The notes: a model not told the origin generated them from the sequence alone. A stretch of 64,000 nt of DNA from Chamaelirium japonicum (GCA_947650365.1 CANTAL010000126.1:806001-870000); one strand, 5' to 3'. Shown: positions 12,920 to 27,476, counted from the first letter of the stretch. Translations and numbers: made by a program.

Positions 12920-14106
12920 ATTCTAATTCATTCATACAATCCATTCTAATTCTTTCACACGATCCATTCTAATTCATTCGTACGTTCCATTCTAATTCAT
13001 TAGCACGATCCATGCTAATTCATACGTTCGATCAATTCTAATGCATTAGCACGATCCATTCTAATTCATTCGTACGATCCATTCTAATTCATTCGCACGA
13101 TCCATTCTAATTCATTCATAGGATCCATTCTAATTCATTCATACGATCTATTCTAATTCTTTCGCACGAATGTATCCATTCTAATTCATTCGCACGAATG
13201 TATCCATTCTAATTCATTCGTATGATCCATTCTAATTCATTCATACGATCCATTCTAATTCATTCGTACGATCCATTCTAATTCATTCATACGATCTATT
13301 CTAATTCATTCATACAATCCATTCTAATTCTTTCACACGATTCATTCTAATTCATTCGTATGATTCATTCTAATTCATTCGCACAATCCATTATATTTCA
13401 TTCATACGATCCATTCTTACTCATTGGTACGATCCATTCTAATTCATTCGCACGAATGTATCCATTCTAATTCATTCGTACGAATCCATTCTAATTCATT
13501 CGTACAATCCATTCTATTTCATTCGTACGATCCATTCTTACTCATTCGTATGATCCATTCTAATTCATTCGCACGAATGTATCCATTCTAAATCATTCGT
13601 ACGATCCATTCTAATTCATTCGTACGATCCATTCTAATTCATTCGTCCGATCCTTTGTAATTCATTCGCACGAATGTATCCATTCTAATTCATTCGTACG
13701 GTCCATTCTAATTCATTCGCACAATCCATTCTATTTCATTCGTACGATCCATTCTTACTCATTCGTACGATCCATTCTTACTCATTCGCACGATCCATTC
13801 TAATTCATTCGAACGAATGTATCCATTCTAATTCATTCGTATGGTCCATTCTAATTTATTCGTACAATCCATTCTTATTCCTTCGTACGATCCATTCTAA
13901 TTCATTAATTCATTCTAACGATCCATTCTAATTCATTCGCACAATCTATTCTAATTCATTCATACGATCCATTCTAATTCATTCGTATGATCCATTCTAT
14001 TTAATTCATACGATCCATTCTAATTCATTCGCACGAATGTATCCATACTAATTCATTCGTACGATCCATTCTAATTCATTCATACAATCCATTCTATTTC
14101 ATTCGT
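12915..14106 (-). repeat. Satellite block, minus orientation
   Basis: Opens with a beta arm in minus orientation (12998-13050). It includes several 28-bp units and a TTACTCATTGG marker near 13430 that recurs at 21018, 25331, 41518 and 42437. Ends on CATTCGTACGAATG. Confidence 0.92.
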
Positions 14107-14876
14107 ACGAATGAATTAGAATGGATATATTCGTGCAAATGAATTAGAATGGATCATACGAATGAGTAAGAATGCATCGTATGAATGAAATAGAATGGAT
14201 CGTATGAAGGAATTACAATGGATCATACGAATCAATTAAATTGGATCGTATGAATGAATTAGAATGGATCGTGTGAAAGAATTATAATGGATTGAATTAG
14301 AATGGATCGTACGAATGAGTAAGAATGGATCGTACGAATGAAATAGAATGGATTGTACGAATGAATTAGAATGGATCGTACGAATGAATTAGAATGGATC
14401 GTGTGAAAGAATTAGAATGGATTGTATGAATGAATTAGAATGGATCGTACGAATGAAACAGAATGGATCGTACGTATCAATTAGAATGGATACATTCCAA
14501 TTCATTCATACAATCTATTCTAATTCATTCGTATGATCCATTCTAATTCATTCGTACAATCCATTCTATTTCATTCGTACGATCCATTCTTACTCATTCG
14601 TATGATCCATTCAAATTCATTCGCACGAATGTATCCATTCTAATTCATTCGCACGATCCATTCTAATTCATTCGTATGATCCATTCTAATTCATTCATAC
14701 GATCCATTCTAATTCATTCATACAATCCATTCTAATTCTTTCACACGATCCATTCTAATTCATTCGTACGATCCATTCTAATTCATTCGTGCAATCTATT
14801 CTATTTCATTCGTACGATCCATTCTTACTCATTCGTACGATCTATTCTAATTCATTCACACGAATGTATCCATTCG
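14107..14876. repeat. Paired satellite blocks, plus then minus
   Basis: Plus to about 14493 and minus to about 14876. The internal joint GGATACATTCCAATTC is irregular and lies in a 28-bp unit. The right end is a K junction. Confidence 0.9.
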
Positions 14877-14890
14877 TACGAATGAATTAG
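14851..14890 (+). repeat. K junction
   Basis: CACACGAATGTATCC, then ATTCGTACGAATG, then an ATAGATTG unit, as at 3451. Confidence 0.8.
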
Positions 14891-16079
14891 AATAGATTGT
14901 ACGAATGAATTAGAATGGATCGTACGAATGAATTAGAATGGATCGTACGAAGGCATTAGAATGGATCGTACGAATGAACTAGAATGGATCCTACGAATGA
15001 ATTAGAATAGATCGTACGAATGAATTAGAATGGATCGTACGAAGGAATTAGAATGGATCGTACGAATGAATTAGAATGGATATATTCGTGCAAATGAATT
15101 AGAATGGATCGTATGAATGTATTAGAATGGATCGTATGAGTGAATTAGAATGGATCGTACGAATGAATTAGAATGGATCGTATGAATGAATTAGAATGGA
15201 TACATTCGTGTGAATGAATTAGAATGGATCATATGAATAAATTAGAATAGATTTGGTGAATGAATTAGAACTGATCGTATGAATGAATTAGAATGGATAC
15301 ATTCGTGCGAATGAATTAGAATGGATTATATGAATGAATTAGAATGGATCGTACGAATGAATTAGAATGGATCATATGAGTGAATTCGAATGGATACGAA
15401 GGAATTAGAATGAATCGTACGAAGGAATTAGAATGGATCATACGAATGAAATAGAATGGATCGTACGAAGGAATTAGAATGGATCGTACGAAGGAAATAG
15501 AATGGATCGTACGAAGGAATTAGAATGGATCGTACGAATGAATTAGAATGGATATATTCGTGCAAATGAATTAGAATGGATCGTATGAATGAATTAGAAT
15601 GGATCGTATGAGTGAATTAGAACGGATAGTACAAATGATGTAGAATGGATCATATGAATGAATTAGAATGGATACATTCGTGCGAATGAATTAGAATGGA
15701 TCGTATGAATGAATTTGAATAGATTGTGCGAATGAATTAGAATGGATCGTACAAATGAATTAGAATGGATACATTCGTGCGAATAAATTAGAATGGATTG
15801 TATGAATGAATTAGAATGGATCGTACGAATGAATTAGAATGGATCGTACGGATGAATTAGAATAGATTGCGCGAATGAATTAGAATGGATCGTACGAATG
15901 AATTAGAATGGATCGTACGAAGGAATTAGAATGGATCGTACGAATGAATTAGAATGGATCGTACGAATGAATTAGAATTGATTGTACGAAGGAATTAGAA
16001 TAGATCGTACGATTGAATTAGAATGGATCATACGAATGAGTAAGAATGGATCGTATGAATGAATTAGATTGGATCGTAC
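14877..16079 (+). repeat. Satellite block, plus orientation
   Basis: Repeats the order of variants seen at 1.5-2.67 kb (GATATATTCG marker at 15079, GATACGAAGG run near 15390, and the same single-unit inversion at its end), with an offset near 13.4 kb. Confidence 0.92.
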
Positions 16080-16102
16080 GATCCATTCTAATTCATTAGC
16101 AT
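16080..16102 (-). repeat. Single inverted unit
   Basis: Identical arrangement to 2672, offset 13408 bp, within a longer matching segment. Confidence 0.85.
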
Positions 16103-16463
16103 GGATCGTGCTAATGAATTAGAATGGAATATACGAATGAATTAGAATGGATCATAGAATGGATCGTACGAATGAATTAGAATGGATTGTACGAATGAAT
16201 TAGAATCAATCGTACGAATGAAATAGAATGGATTGTACGAATGAATAAGAATGGATTGTACGAATGAATTAGAATGGATCATACGAATGAGTAAGAATGG
16301 ATCGTATGAATGAATTAGATTGGATCGTATGAATGAATTAGAATGGATCGTACCGTACGATCCATTCTCATTCATTCGCGCGATCCATTCTAATTCATTC
16401 GCATAATCTATTCTAATTAATTTGTATGATCCATTCTAATTCATACGCACGATCCATTCTAAT
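16080..16463. repeat. Short alternating satellite blocks
   Basis: A single minus unit (16080-16102), plus to about 16354, then minus to about 16463. The joint at 16354 reads CGTACCGTACG, a slightly duplicated core. Confidence 0.9.
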
Positions 16464-17269
16464 TAGAATGGATCATACGAATGAATTAGAATGGATCGTA
16501 TGAATGAATTAGATTGGATCGTATGAATGAATTAGAATGGATCGTGCGAATGAATTAGAATGGATCGTATGAAGGAATTAGAATGGATCGTACGAATGAA
16601 TTAGAATAGATCGTGCGAATGAATTAGAATGGATCGTGCGAATGAATTAAGATGGATCGTAGGAATGAATTAGATTGGATCGTATGAATGAATTAGAATG
16701 GATCGTACGATGGAATTAGAATGGATCGTACAAAGGAAGTCGAATGGATCATACGAAGGAATTAGAATGGATCGTACGAAGGAATTAGAATGGATCGTAC
16801 GAATGAATTAGAATGGATCATACGAATAAATTAGAATGGATCGTATGAATGAATTAGAATGGATCGTGCGAATGAATTAGAATGGATTGTACGAATGAAT
16901 TAGAATGGAAGGAATTAGAATGGATCGTACGAAGGAATTAGAATGGATCGTACGAATGAATTAGAATGGATCGTACGAATGAATTTGAATGGATCGTACG
17001 AATGAATTGGAATGAATCTTGGAATGGATCGTACAAATGAAGTAGAATGGATCGTGCAAATCAATTAGAATGAATTAGAATGGATCGTACGAATGAATTA
17101 GAATGGATCGTGTGAAAGAATTAGAATAGATTGTACGAATGAATTAGAATGGATCGTACGAATGAATTAGAATGGATCGTATGAATGAATTAGAATGGAT
17201 CGTACGAATGAGTGAGAATGGATCGTACGAATGAATTAGAATGGATTGTACGAATGAGTGAGAATGGAT
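16464..17269 (+). repeat. Satellite block, plus orientation
   Basis: Begins with a direct AATTAGAATGG turn that lacks CGTACG. It contains truncated units near 16908 and 17010-17030, which suggests repeated small deletions. Confidence 0.91.
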
Positions 17270-18095
17270 TCGCACGAATGTATCCAGTCTAATTCATTCG
17301 TACGATCCATTCTAATTCACTAGCACGATCGTACGAATTAATTAGAATGGATCGTGCGAATGAATTAGAATAGATCGTGCGAATGATTTAGAATGGATAT
17401 ATTCATGCAAATGAATTAGAATGGATCGTACGAATGAATTAGAATGGATACGAAGGAATTAGAATGGATCGTACAAAGGAATTAGAATGGATCATACGAA
17501 TGAAATAGAATGGATCGTACGACAGAATTAGAATGGATCGTACGAATGAGTAAGAATGGATCGTACGCATGAAATAGAATGGATTGTGCGAATGAATTAG
17601 AATGGATCGTACGAATGAATTAGAATGGATACATTCGTGCGAATGAATTAGAATGGATAATACGAATGAGTAAGAATGGATCGTACGAATGAAATAGAAT
17701 GGATTATATAAATGAATTAGAATGGATACATTTGTGCGAATGAATTTGAATGGATCGTATGTACGAATGAATTAGAATGGATACATTCGTGCGAATGAAT
17801 TAGAATTGAACGTACGAATGAATTAGAATGGATCGTACAAATGAATTAGAATGGATCGTACGAATGAATTAGAATGGATACATTCGTGCGAATGAATTAG
17901 AATGGATACATTCGTGCGAAAGAATTAGAATAGATCGTATGAATGAATTAGAATGGATCCTATGAATGAATTAGAATGGATCGTGCGACTGAATTAGAAT
18001 GGATCGTACGAATGAATTAGAATGGATCGTGCTAATGAATTAGAATGGATTATGTGAAAGAATTAGAATGGATTGTATGAATGAATTAGAATGAA
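17270..18095. repeat. Short minus block followed by a plus block
   Basis: About 60 bp minus (17270-17329), then plus to 18095. The plus block ends with a shortened beta arm (GTGCTAATG present, CGAACG and TAGCATGG units missing) before an S' module. Confidence 0.9.
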
Positions 18096-18153
18096 TTCGT
18101 ACGATCCATTCGAATTCATTCGCACGATCCATTCTAATTCATTCATACGATCC
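18093..18153 (-). repeat. S' core, shortened beta left, alpha right
   Basis: Inverted core. The beta arm has lost its CGAACG and TAGCATGG units. The alpha arm is intact on the right. Confidence 0.84.
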
Positions 18154-19750
18154 ATCCTAATTCATTCATACAATCCATTCTAATTCTTTCACACGATCCA
18201 TTCTAATTCATTCGTAGGATCCATTCTAATTCATTCGTACAATCTATTCTATTTCATTCGTACGATCCATTCTTACTCATTCGTATGATCCATTCTAATT
18301 CATTCGGACGAATGTATCCATTCTAATTTATTCGTACGATCCATTCTATTTCATTCGTACGATCCATTCTAATTCATTCGTACGATCCATTCTAATTCAT
18401 TCGTCCGATCCATTCTAATTCATTCGCACGAATGTATCCATTCTAATTCATTCGCACGAATGTATCCATTCTAATTCATTCGTACGATCCATTCTAATTC
18501 ATTCGTACAATCCATTCTAATTCATTCGTAAGATCCATTCTAATTCATTCGTACGATCTATTCTAATTCATTCGTACGATCCATTCTAATTCATTCGCAC
18601 GAATGTATCCATTCTAGTTCATTCGTACGATCCATTCTAATTCATTCGTACGGTCCATTCTAATTCATTCGCACGATCCATTCTAATTCATTCATACGAT
18701 CCATTCTAATTCATTCATACGATCCATTCTAATTCATTCGCACAAATGTATCCATTCTAATTCATTCGTACGATCCATTCTAATTCATTCGTATGATCCA
18801 TTCTATTTCATTCGTACGATCCATTCTAATTCTTTCACACGATCCATTCTAATTCATTCGTACGATCCATTCTAATTCATTCGCACGATCCATTCTAATT
18901 CATTCGTACGATCCATTCTAATTCATTCATACGATCCATTCTAATTCATTCGTACGATCCATTCTAATTCATTCGCACGATCCATTATAATTCATTCGCA
19001 CGATCCATTCTAATTCATTCGTACGATCCATTCTAATTCATTCGTACAATCTATTCTATTTCATTCGTACGATCCATTCTTACTCATTCGTATGATCCAT
19101 TCTAATTCATTCGGATGAATGTATCCATTCTAATTTATTCGTACGATCCATTCTAATTCATTCGTACGATCCATTCTAATTCATGCGTACGATCCATTCT
19201 AATTCATTCGTCCGATCCATTCTAATTCATTCGCACGAATGTATCCATTCTAATTCATTCGTACGATCCATTCTAAATCATTCGTACGATCCATTCTAAT
19301 TCATTTGTAAGATCCATTCTAATTCATTCGTACGATCCATTCTAATTCATTCGTACGATCCATTCTAATTCATTCGTACGATCCATTCTACTTAATTCGT
19401 ATGATCCATTCTAATTCATTCGTACGATCCATTCTAATTCATTCATACAATCCATTCTAATTCATTCGTACGATCCATTCTAATTCACTCATACGATCCA
19501 TTCTAATACATTCATAAGATCCATTCTAATTCATTTGCACGAATATATCCATTCTAATTCATTCGTACGATCCATTCTAATTCCTTCGTACGATCCATTC
19601 TAATTCATTCGTACGATCTATTCTAATTCATTCGTACGATCCATTCTAATTCATTTGTACGATCCATTCTAATTCCTTCGTACGATCCATTCTAATTCAT
19701 TCGTACGATCCATTCTAATTCTTTCGTACAATCTATTCTAATTCATTCGT
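18096..19750 (-). repeat. Satellite block, minus orientation
   Basis: Opens with an intact alpha arm in minus orientation (18160-18330). The variants GTAAGATCC and GCACGAATG followed by GTTCATTCG recur in a fixed order also seen at 25.6, 29.4, 43.1 and 59.8 kb. Ends at a K' junction. Confidence 0.93.
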
Positions 19751-19775
19751 ACGAATGGATACATTTGTGTGAATG
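19741..19775 (-). repeat. K' junction
   Basis: ATTCGTACGAATGG followed by a 28-bp unit with TTTGTGTG. Confidence 0.8.
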
Positions 19776-19931
19776 AATTAGAATGGATCGTACGAATGAG
19801 TAAGAATGGATCGTACGAATGAAATAGAATGGATTGCATGAATGAATTAGAATGGATCGTGTGAAAGAATTAGAATGGATTGTATGAATGAATTAGAATG
19901 GATCGTAGAATGAATTAGAATGGATCGTACT
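19751..19931 (+). repeat. Short plus satellite block
   Basis: About eight units between a K' junction and an irregular joint TACTAGGATCC near 19932. Confidence 0.9.
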
Positions 19932-22271
19932 AGGATCCATTCTAATCATTCGTACAATCTATTCTATTTCATTCGTACGATCCATTCTTACTCATTCGTA
20001 TGATCCATTCTAATTCATTCGGACGAATGTAACCATTCTAATTTATTCGTACGATCCATTCTAATTCATTCGTACGATCCATTCTAATTCATTCGTACGA
20101 TCCATTCTTACTCATTCGTATGATGCATTCTAATTCATTCGTACGAACCATTCTAGTTCATTCGTACGATCGATTCTAATTCATTCGGACTATCCATTCA
20201 AATTCATTCATACGATCCATTCTAATTCATTCGTATGATCCATTCTAATTTATTCGTTCAAATATATCCATTCTAATTCATTCGTACGATCCATTCTAAT
20301 TCATTCGCACGATCTATTCTAATTCATTCGCCCAAATGTATCCATTCTAATTCATTTGCATGATCCATTCTAATTCATTCCTATGATCTATTCTAATTCA
20401 TTCGTACGATCCATTCTAATTCATTTGTACGATCCATTCTACGATCCATTCTAATTCATTCATATATTCCATTCTAATTCATTAGCACGATCCATGCTAA
20501 TGAATTAGAATGGATCGTACGATCCAATCTAATTCATTCATACGATCCATTCTTACTCATTCGTATGATCCATTCTAATTCAATCGTACGATCCATTCTA
20601 ATTCATCCGTACGATCCATTCTAATTCCTTCGTACGATCCATTCTAATTCATTCGTACGATCCATTCTAATTCCTTCGTACGATCCATTCTAATTCATTC
20701 GTACGATCCATTCTAATTCATTCGCGCAATCTATTCTAATTCATTCGTACGATCCATTCTAATTCATTCGTACGATCCATTCTAATTCATTCGCACGAAT
20801 GTATCCATTCTAATTCATTCGTACGATCCATTCTAATTCATTCGTTCGATCCATTCTAATTCATTCGTACGATCCATTCTAATTCATTCATACGATCTAT
20901 TCTAATTCATTCATACAATCCATTCTAATTCTGTCACCTGATCTATTCTAATTCATTCGTACGATCCATTCTAATTCATTCGCACAATCCATTCTATTTC
21001 TTTCGTACGATCCATTCTTACTCATTGGTACGATCCATTCTAATTCATTCGCACGAATGTATCCATTCTAATTCATTCGTACGAATCCATTCTAATTCAT
21101 TCGTACAATCTATTCTATTTCATTCGTACGATCCATTCTTACTCATTCGTATGATCCATTCTAATTCATTCGGACGAATGTATCCATTCTAATTTATTCG
21201 TACGATCCATTCTAATTCATTCGTACGATCCATTCTAATTCATTCGTCCGATCCATTCTAATTCATTCGCACGAATATATCCATTCTAATTCATTCGTAC
21301 GATCCATTCTAATTCATTCGTACGATCCATTCTAATTCATTCGTAAGATCCATTTTAATTCATTCGTACGATCCATTCTAATTTATTCATACGATTCATT
21401 CTAATTCATTCGCACGAATGTATCCATTCTAGTTCATTCACACGATCCATTCTAATTCATTCGTACGATCCATTCTAATTCATTCGCACGATCCATTCTA
21501 ATTCATTCGTACGATCCTTTCTAATTCATTCATACGATCCATTCTAATTCATTCGTACGATCCATTCTAATTTATTCGCACAAATATATCCATTCTAATT
21601 CATTCGTACGATCCATTCTAATTCATTCGCACGATCCATTCTAATTTATTCGTACGATCTATTCTAATTCTTTCACACGATCCATTCTAATTCATTCGTA
21701 CGATCCATTCTAATTCATTCGCATGATCCATTCTAATTCATTCGTACGATCCATTCTAATTCATTCATACGATCCATTCTACTTCATTCGTACGATCCAT
21801 TCTAATTCATTCGCACAAATGTATCCATTCTAATTCATTCGTACGATCCATTCTAATTCATTCGCACGATCCATTCTAATTCATTCGTACGATCCATTCT
21901 AATTCATTCGTACGATCCATTCTAATTCATTCGTATGATCCATTCTAATTAATTCGTATGATCCATTCTAATTCATTCGTACGATCCATTCTATTTCATT
22001 CATACAATCCATTCTAATTCATTCGCACGAATGTATCCATTCTAATTAATTCGTACGATCCATTCTAATTCATTCTTATGATCTATTCTTATTCATTCGC
22101 ACGATCCAGTCTAATTTATTCGCACGATCCATTCTAATTCATTCGCACGAATGTATCCATTCTAATTCATTCGTACGATCCATTCTAATTCATTAATATG
22201 ATCCATTCTAATTCATTCGTACGATCCATTCTAATTCATATGCACAAAGGTATCCATTCTAATTCATTCGC
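19932..22271 (-). repeat. Satellite block, minus orientation
   Basis: Contains a flipped single unit near 20496-20521, matching the one at 6971. The part from about 21.0 kb onward is the first copy of the 4.2-4.3-kb offset duplication. AATTCATATGCACAAAGG at 22233-22250 is a distinctive marker. Confidence 0.93.
20496..20521 (+). repeat. Single flipped unit in a minus block
   Basis: Second copy of the 6971 flip, with the same 13-bp partial unit about 60 bp upstream. Confidence 0.83.
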
Positions 22272-23242
22272 ACGAAAGAATTAGAATGGATTGTATGAAA
22301 GAATTAGAATGGATCGTGCGAATGAATTAGAATGGATCGTACGAAGGAATTAGAATGGATCGTACGAAGGAATTAGAATGGATCGTACGAATGAGTAAGA
22401 ATTGATCATACGAATGAATTAGAATGGATCATATGAATGAATTAGAATGGATCATACGAATTAATTAGAATGGATCGTACGAATGAATTAGAATGGAACG
22501 TACGAATGAATTAGAATGGATACATTCGTGCGAATGAATTAGAATGGATCGTACGAATGAATTAGAATGGATCGTACGAATGAATTAAAATGGATCGTAC
22601 GAATGAATTGGAATTGATACATTTGTGCGAATGAATTAGAATGGATCGTACGAATGAATTAGAATGGATCGTATGAATGAATTAGAATGGATCGTACGAA
22701 TGAATTAGAATAAATCATGCGAATGAATTAGAATGAATCGTACGAATGAATTAGAATGGATCGTACGAATGAACTAGAATGGATACATTCATGCGAATGA
22801 ATTAGAATGGATCGTACGAATGAATTAGAATGGATCTTACAAATGAATTAGAATGGATCGTACGAATGATTTAGAATGGATCGTACGAATGAATTAGAAT
22901 GGATACATTCGTGCGAATGAATTAGAATGGATCGGACGAATGAATTAGAATGGATCGTACGCATGAATTAGAATGGATCGTACGAATGAATTAGAATGGA
23001 TCGTACGAATAAATTAGAATGGATACATTCATCCGAATGAATTAGAATGGATCATACGAATGAGTAAGAATGGATCGTACGAATGAAATAGAATAGATTG
23101 TACGAATGAATTAGAATGGATCCTACGAAAGAATTAGAATGGATCGTGTGAAAGAATTAGAATGGATTGTATGAATGAATTAGAATGGATCGTATGAATG
23201 AATTAGAATGGATCATGCGAATGAATTCGAATGGATCGTACG
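22272..23242 (+). repeat. Satellite block, plus orientation
   Basis: Starts with the joint CGAAAGAATTAG and ends with an alpha arm and an S module. It is repeated at 26548-27472. Confidence 0.92.
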
Positions 23243-23247
23243 AATTC
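23187..23247 (+). repeat. S core, alpha left, right arm lost
   Basis: Core with CATGCG in place of CGTGCG. The right side goes directly into ATTCATTCTATTTC and the ATATGCACAAAGG marker, so the right arm is deleted. The same truncation is seen at 27416. Confidence 0.83.
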
Positions 23248-24846
23248 ATTCTATTTCATTCGTACGATCCATTCTAATTCATATGCACAAAGGTATCCAT
23301 TCTAATTCATTCGTACGATCCATTCTAATTCAGGATCGTACGAATGAATTAGAATGGATACATTCGTGCGAATGAATTAGAATTGATCATACGAATGAGT
23401 AAGAATGGATCGGACGAATGAATTAGAATGGATCGTACGAATGAATTAGAATGGAGCAAATGAATGAATTTGAATGGTTACATTCATGCGAATGAAATAG
23501 AATGGATCGTACGAATGAAGTAGAATGGATTGTATGAATGAATTAGAATGGATACATTCGTGCGAATGAATTAGAATGGATCGTATGAATGAATTAGAAT
23601 AGATTGTGCGAATGAATTAGAATGGATCGTACGAATGAATTAGAATGGATCCTACGAATGAACTAGAATGGATAGTGCGAATGAATTAGAATCGATCGTA
23701 GGAATGAATTAGAATGGATCGTACGAATGAATTAGAATGGATCATACGAATGAGTAAGAATGGATCGTACGAATGAATTAGAATGGATCATATGAATGAA
23801 TTAGAATGGATCGTGCGAATGAATTCGAATGGATCGTACGAATTCATTCTAATTCATTCATACAATCCATTCTAGTTCTTTCACATGATCCATTCTAATT
23901 CATTCGTACGTTCCATTCTAATTCATTCGTACGTTCCATTCTAATTCATTCGTACGATCCATTCTAATTTATTCGCACGATCCATTCTAATTCATTCATA
24001 GGATCCATTCTAATTTATTCATACGATCTATTCTAATTCTTTCGCACGAATGTATCCATTCTAATTCATTCGCACGAATGTATCCATTCTAATTCATTCG
24101 TACGATCCATTCTAATTCATTCGTACGATCCATTCTAATTTATTCGTACGATCCATTCTAATTCATTCGTAAGATCCATTCTAATTAATTCGTACGATCC
24201 ATTCTAATTCATTCGTACGATCCATTCTAATTCATTCATACGAATGTATCCATTCTAGTTCATTCGTACAATCCATTCTAATTCATTCGCACAATCCATT
24301 CTATTTCATTCGTACGATCCATTCTTACTTATTCGTATGACCCATTATGGATACATTCGTGTGAATGAATTAGAATGGATCATACGAATGAGTAAGAATG
24401 GATTGTACGAATGAAATAGAATGGATTGTGCGAATCAATTAGAATGGATCGTACGAATGAATTAGAATGGATCGTGTGAAAGAATTAGAATGGATTGTAT
24501 GAATGAATTAGAATAGATCGTATGAATGAATTAGAATGGATCGTATGAATGAATTAGAATAGATCGTACGAAAGAATTATAATGGATACATTCATGCGAA
24601 TGAATTAGAATGGATCGTATGAATGAATTAGAATGTATCCTATGAATGAATTATAATGGATCGTGCGAATGAATTAGAATGGATCGTACGAAAGAATTAG
24701 AATGGATCGTGCTAATGAATTAGAATTGATCGAACGAATGAATTAGCATGGATCGTGCTAATGAATTAGAATAGAACGTACGAATGAATTAGAATGGATC
24801 GTGTGAAAGAATTAGAATGGATTGTATGTATGAATTAGAATGAATT
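23243..24846. repeat. Alternating satellite blocks
   Basis: Minus 23243-23332, plus to 23841, minus to 24345, plus to 24846. Two S modules end the plus segments at 23187-23247 and 23785-23845. The joint at 24346, CCATTATGGATAC, is the same class as those at 55724 and 57930. The last plus segment is a beta arm. Confidence 0.9.
23785..23845 (+). repeat. S core, left arm replaced, degraded beta right
   Basis: Core beginning GGATCATATG. The left side is a GAGTAAG series without GTGTGAAAG. The right side keeps the ACGTTCC unit of beta but not its other markers. Confidence 0.82.
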
Positions 24847-24902
24847 CGTATGATCCATTCGAATTCATTCGCACGATCCATTCTAATTCATTCATACGAT
24901 CC
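24842..24902 (-). repeat. S' core, beta left, alpha right
   Basis: Inverted core with complete beta markers on the left and a complete alpha series on the right. Confidence 0.85.
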
Positions 24903-26547
24903 ATTCTAATTCATTCATACAATCCATTCTAATTCTTTCACACGATCCATTCTAATTCATTCGTAGGATCCATTCTAATTCATTCGTACAATCTATTCTA
25001 TTTCATTCGTACGATCCATTCTTACTCATTCGTATGATCCATTCTAATTCATTCGGACGAATGTATCCATTCTAATTCATTCGTACGATCCATTCTAATT
25101 CATTAATATGATCCATTCTAATTCAATCGTACGATCCATTCTAATTCATATGCACAAAGGTATCCATTCTAGTTCATTCGTACGATCCATTCTAATTCAT
25201 TCATACGATTTATTCTAATTCATTCATACAATCCATTCTAATTCTTTCACACGATTCATTCTAATTCATTCGTACGATCCATTCTAATTCATTCGCACAA
25301 TCCATTCTATTTCATTCGTACGATCCATTCTTACTCATTGGTACGATCCATTCTAATTCATTCGCACGAATGTATCCATTCTAATTCATTCGTACGAATC
25401 CATTCTAATTCATTCGTACAATCTATTCTATTTCATTTGTACGATCCATTCTTACTCATTCGTATGATCCATTCTAATTCATTCGGACGAATGTATCCAT
25501 TCTAATTTATTCGTACGATCCATTCTAATTCATTCGTACGATCCATTCTAATTCATTCGTACGATCCATTCTAATTCATTCGTCCGATCCATTCTAATTC
25601 ATTCGCACGAATGTATCCATTCTAATTCATTCATACGATCCATTCTAATTCATTCGTACGATCCATTCTAATTCATTCGTAAGATCCATTCTAATTCATT
25701 CGTACGATCCATTCTAATTCATTCGTACGATCTATTCTAATTCATTCGCACGAATGTATCCATTCTAGTTCATTCGTACGATCCATTCTAATTCATTTGT
25801 ACGATCCATTCTAATTCATTCGCACGATCCATTCTAATTCATTCGTATGATCTATTCTAATTCATTCATACGATCCATTCTAATTCATTCGTACGATCCA
25901 TTCTAATTCATTTGCACAAATGTAACCATTCTAATTCATTCGTACGATCCATTCTAATTCATTCGCACGATACTTTCTAATTTATTCGTACGATCCATTC
26001 TAATTCTCTCACACGATCCATTCTAAATCATTCGTACGATCCATTCTAATTCATTCGCACGATCCATTCTAATTCATTCGTACGATCCATTCTAATTCAC
26101 TCATACGATCCATTCTAATTCATTCGTACGATCCATTCTAATTCATTCGCACAAATGTATCCATTCTAATTCATTCATACGATCCATTCTAATTCATTCG
26201 CACGATCCATTCTAATTCATTCGTACGATCCATTCTAACTCATTCGTACGATCCATTTTAATTCATTCGTATGATCCATTCTAATTAATTTCTATGATCC
26301 ATTCTAATTCATTCGTACGATCCATTATAATTCATTCATACAATCCATTCTAATTCATTCGCACGAATGTATCCATTCTAATTAATTCGTACGATCCATT
26401 CTAATTCATTCGTATGATCTATTCTTATTCATTCGCACGATCCAGTCTAATTGATTCGCATGATCCCTTAATATGATCCATTCTAATTCATTCGTACGAT
26501 CCATTCTAATTCATATGCACAAAGGTATCCATTCTAATTCATTCACA
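24847..26547 (-). repeat. Satellite block, minus orientation
   Basis: Starts with an alpha arm after an S' module and then repeats 20.9-22.3 kb. The TTACTCATTGG marker at 25331 corresponds to 21018. Confidence 0.92.
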
Positions 26548-27472
26548 CGAAAGAATTAGAATGGATTGTATAGAAGAATTAGAATGGATCGTGCGAATGA
26601 ATTAGAATGGATCGTACGAAGGAATTAGAATGGATCGTACGAAGGAATTAGAATGGATTGTACGAATGAGTAAGAATGGATCGTACGAATGAATTAGAAT
26701 GGATCATATGAATGAATTAGAATGGATCATACGAATTAATTAGAATGGATCGTACGAATGAATTAGTATGGATCGTACGAATGAATTAGAATGGATACAT
26801 TCGTGCGAATGAATTAGAATGGATCGTACGAATGAATTAGAATGGATCGTAAGAATGAATTAGAATGGATACATTTGTGCGAATGAATTAGAATGGATCG
26901 TACGAATGAATTAGAATGGATCGTATGAATTAATTAGAATGGATCGTACGTATGAATTAGAATGGGTCATGCGAATGAATTAGAATGGATCGTATGAATG
27001 AATTAGAATGGATCGTACGAATGAACTAGAATGGATACATTCGTGCGAATGAATTAGAATGGATCATACGAATGAATTAGAATGGATCTTACGAATGAAT
27101 TAGAATGGATCATACGAATTAATTAGAATGGATACATTCGTGCGAATGAATTAGAATGGATCGGACGAATGAATTAGAATGGATCGTACGAATGAATTAG
27201 AATGGATCGCACGAATGAATTAGAATGGATCGTACGAATAAATTAGAATGGATACATTCGTCCGAATGAATTAGAATGGATCATACGAATGAGTAAGAAT
27301 GGATCGTACGAATGAAATAGAATAGATTGTACGAATGAATTAGAATGGATCCTACGAATGAATTAGAATGGATCGTGTGAAAGAATTAGAATGGATTGTA
27401 TGAATAAATTAGAATGGATCGTATGAATGAATTAGAATGGATCGTGCGAATGAATTCGAATGGATCGTACGA
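26548..27472 (+). repeat. Satellite block, plus orientation
   Basis: Second copy of the 22272-23242 block; ends with an alpha arm and an S module at 27416-27476. Confidence 0.92.
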
Positions 27473-27476
27473 ATTC
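27416..27476 (+). repeat. S core, alpha left, right arm lost
   Basis: Duplicate of the 23187 module, 4229 bp away, with the same right-hand truncation, so the truncation predates the duplication. Confidence 0.84.

Larger units (their letters stand above)
20900..23700. repeat. 4.2-4.3-kb offset duplication, copy 1
   Basis: Markers TTACTCATTGG (21018), TGCACAAAGG (22241 and 23284), the S core (23187) and TTCAGGATCG (about 23330) reappear in the same order about 4.24-4.31 kb downstream. Orientation changes are preserved. Confidence 0.85.

Noticed and set aside
16142..16375. Open frame of 77 codons on the minus strand
   Set aside because: Satellite translation, crossing a strand switch. Not a gene.
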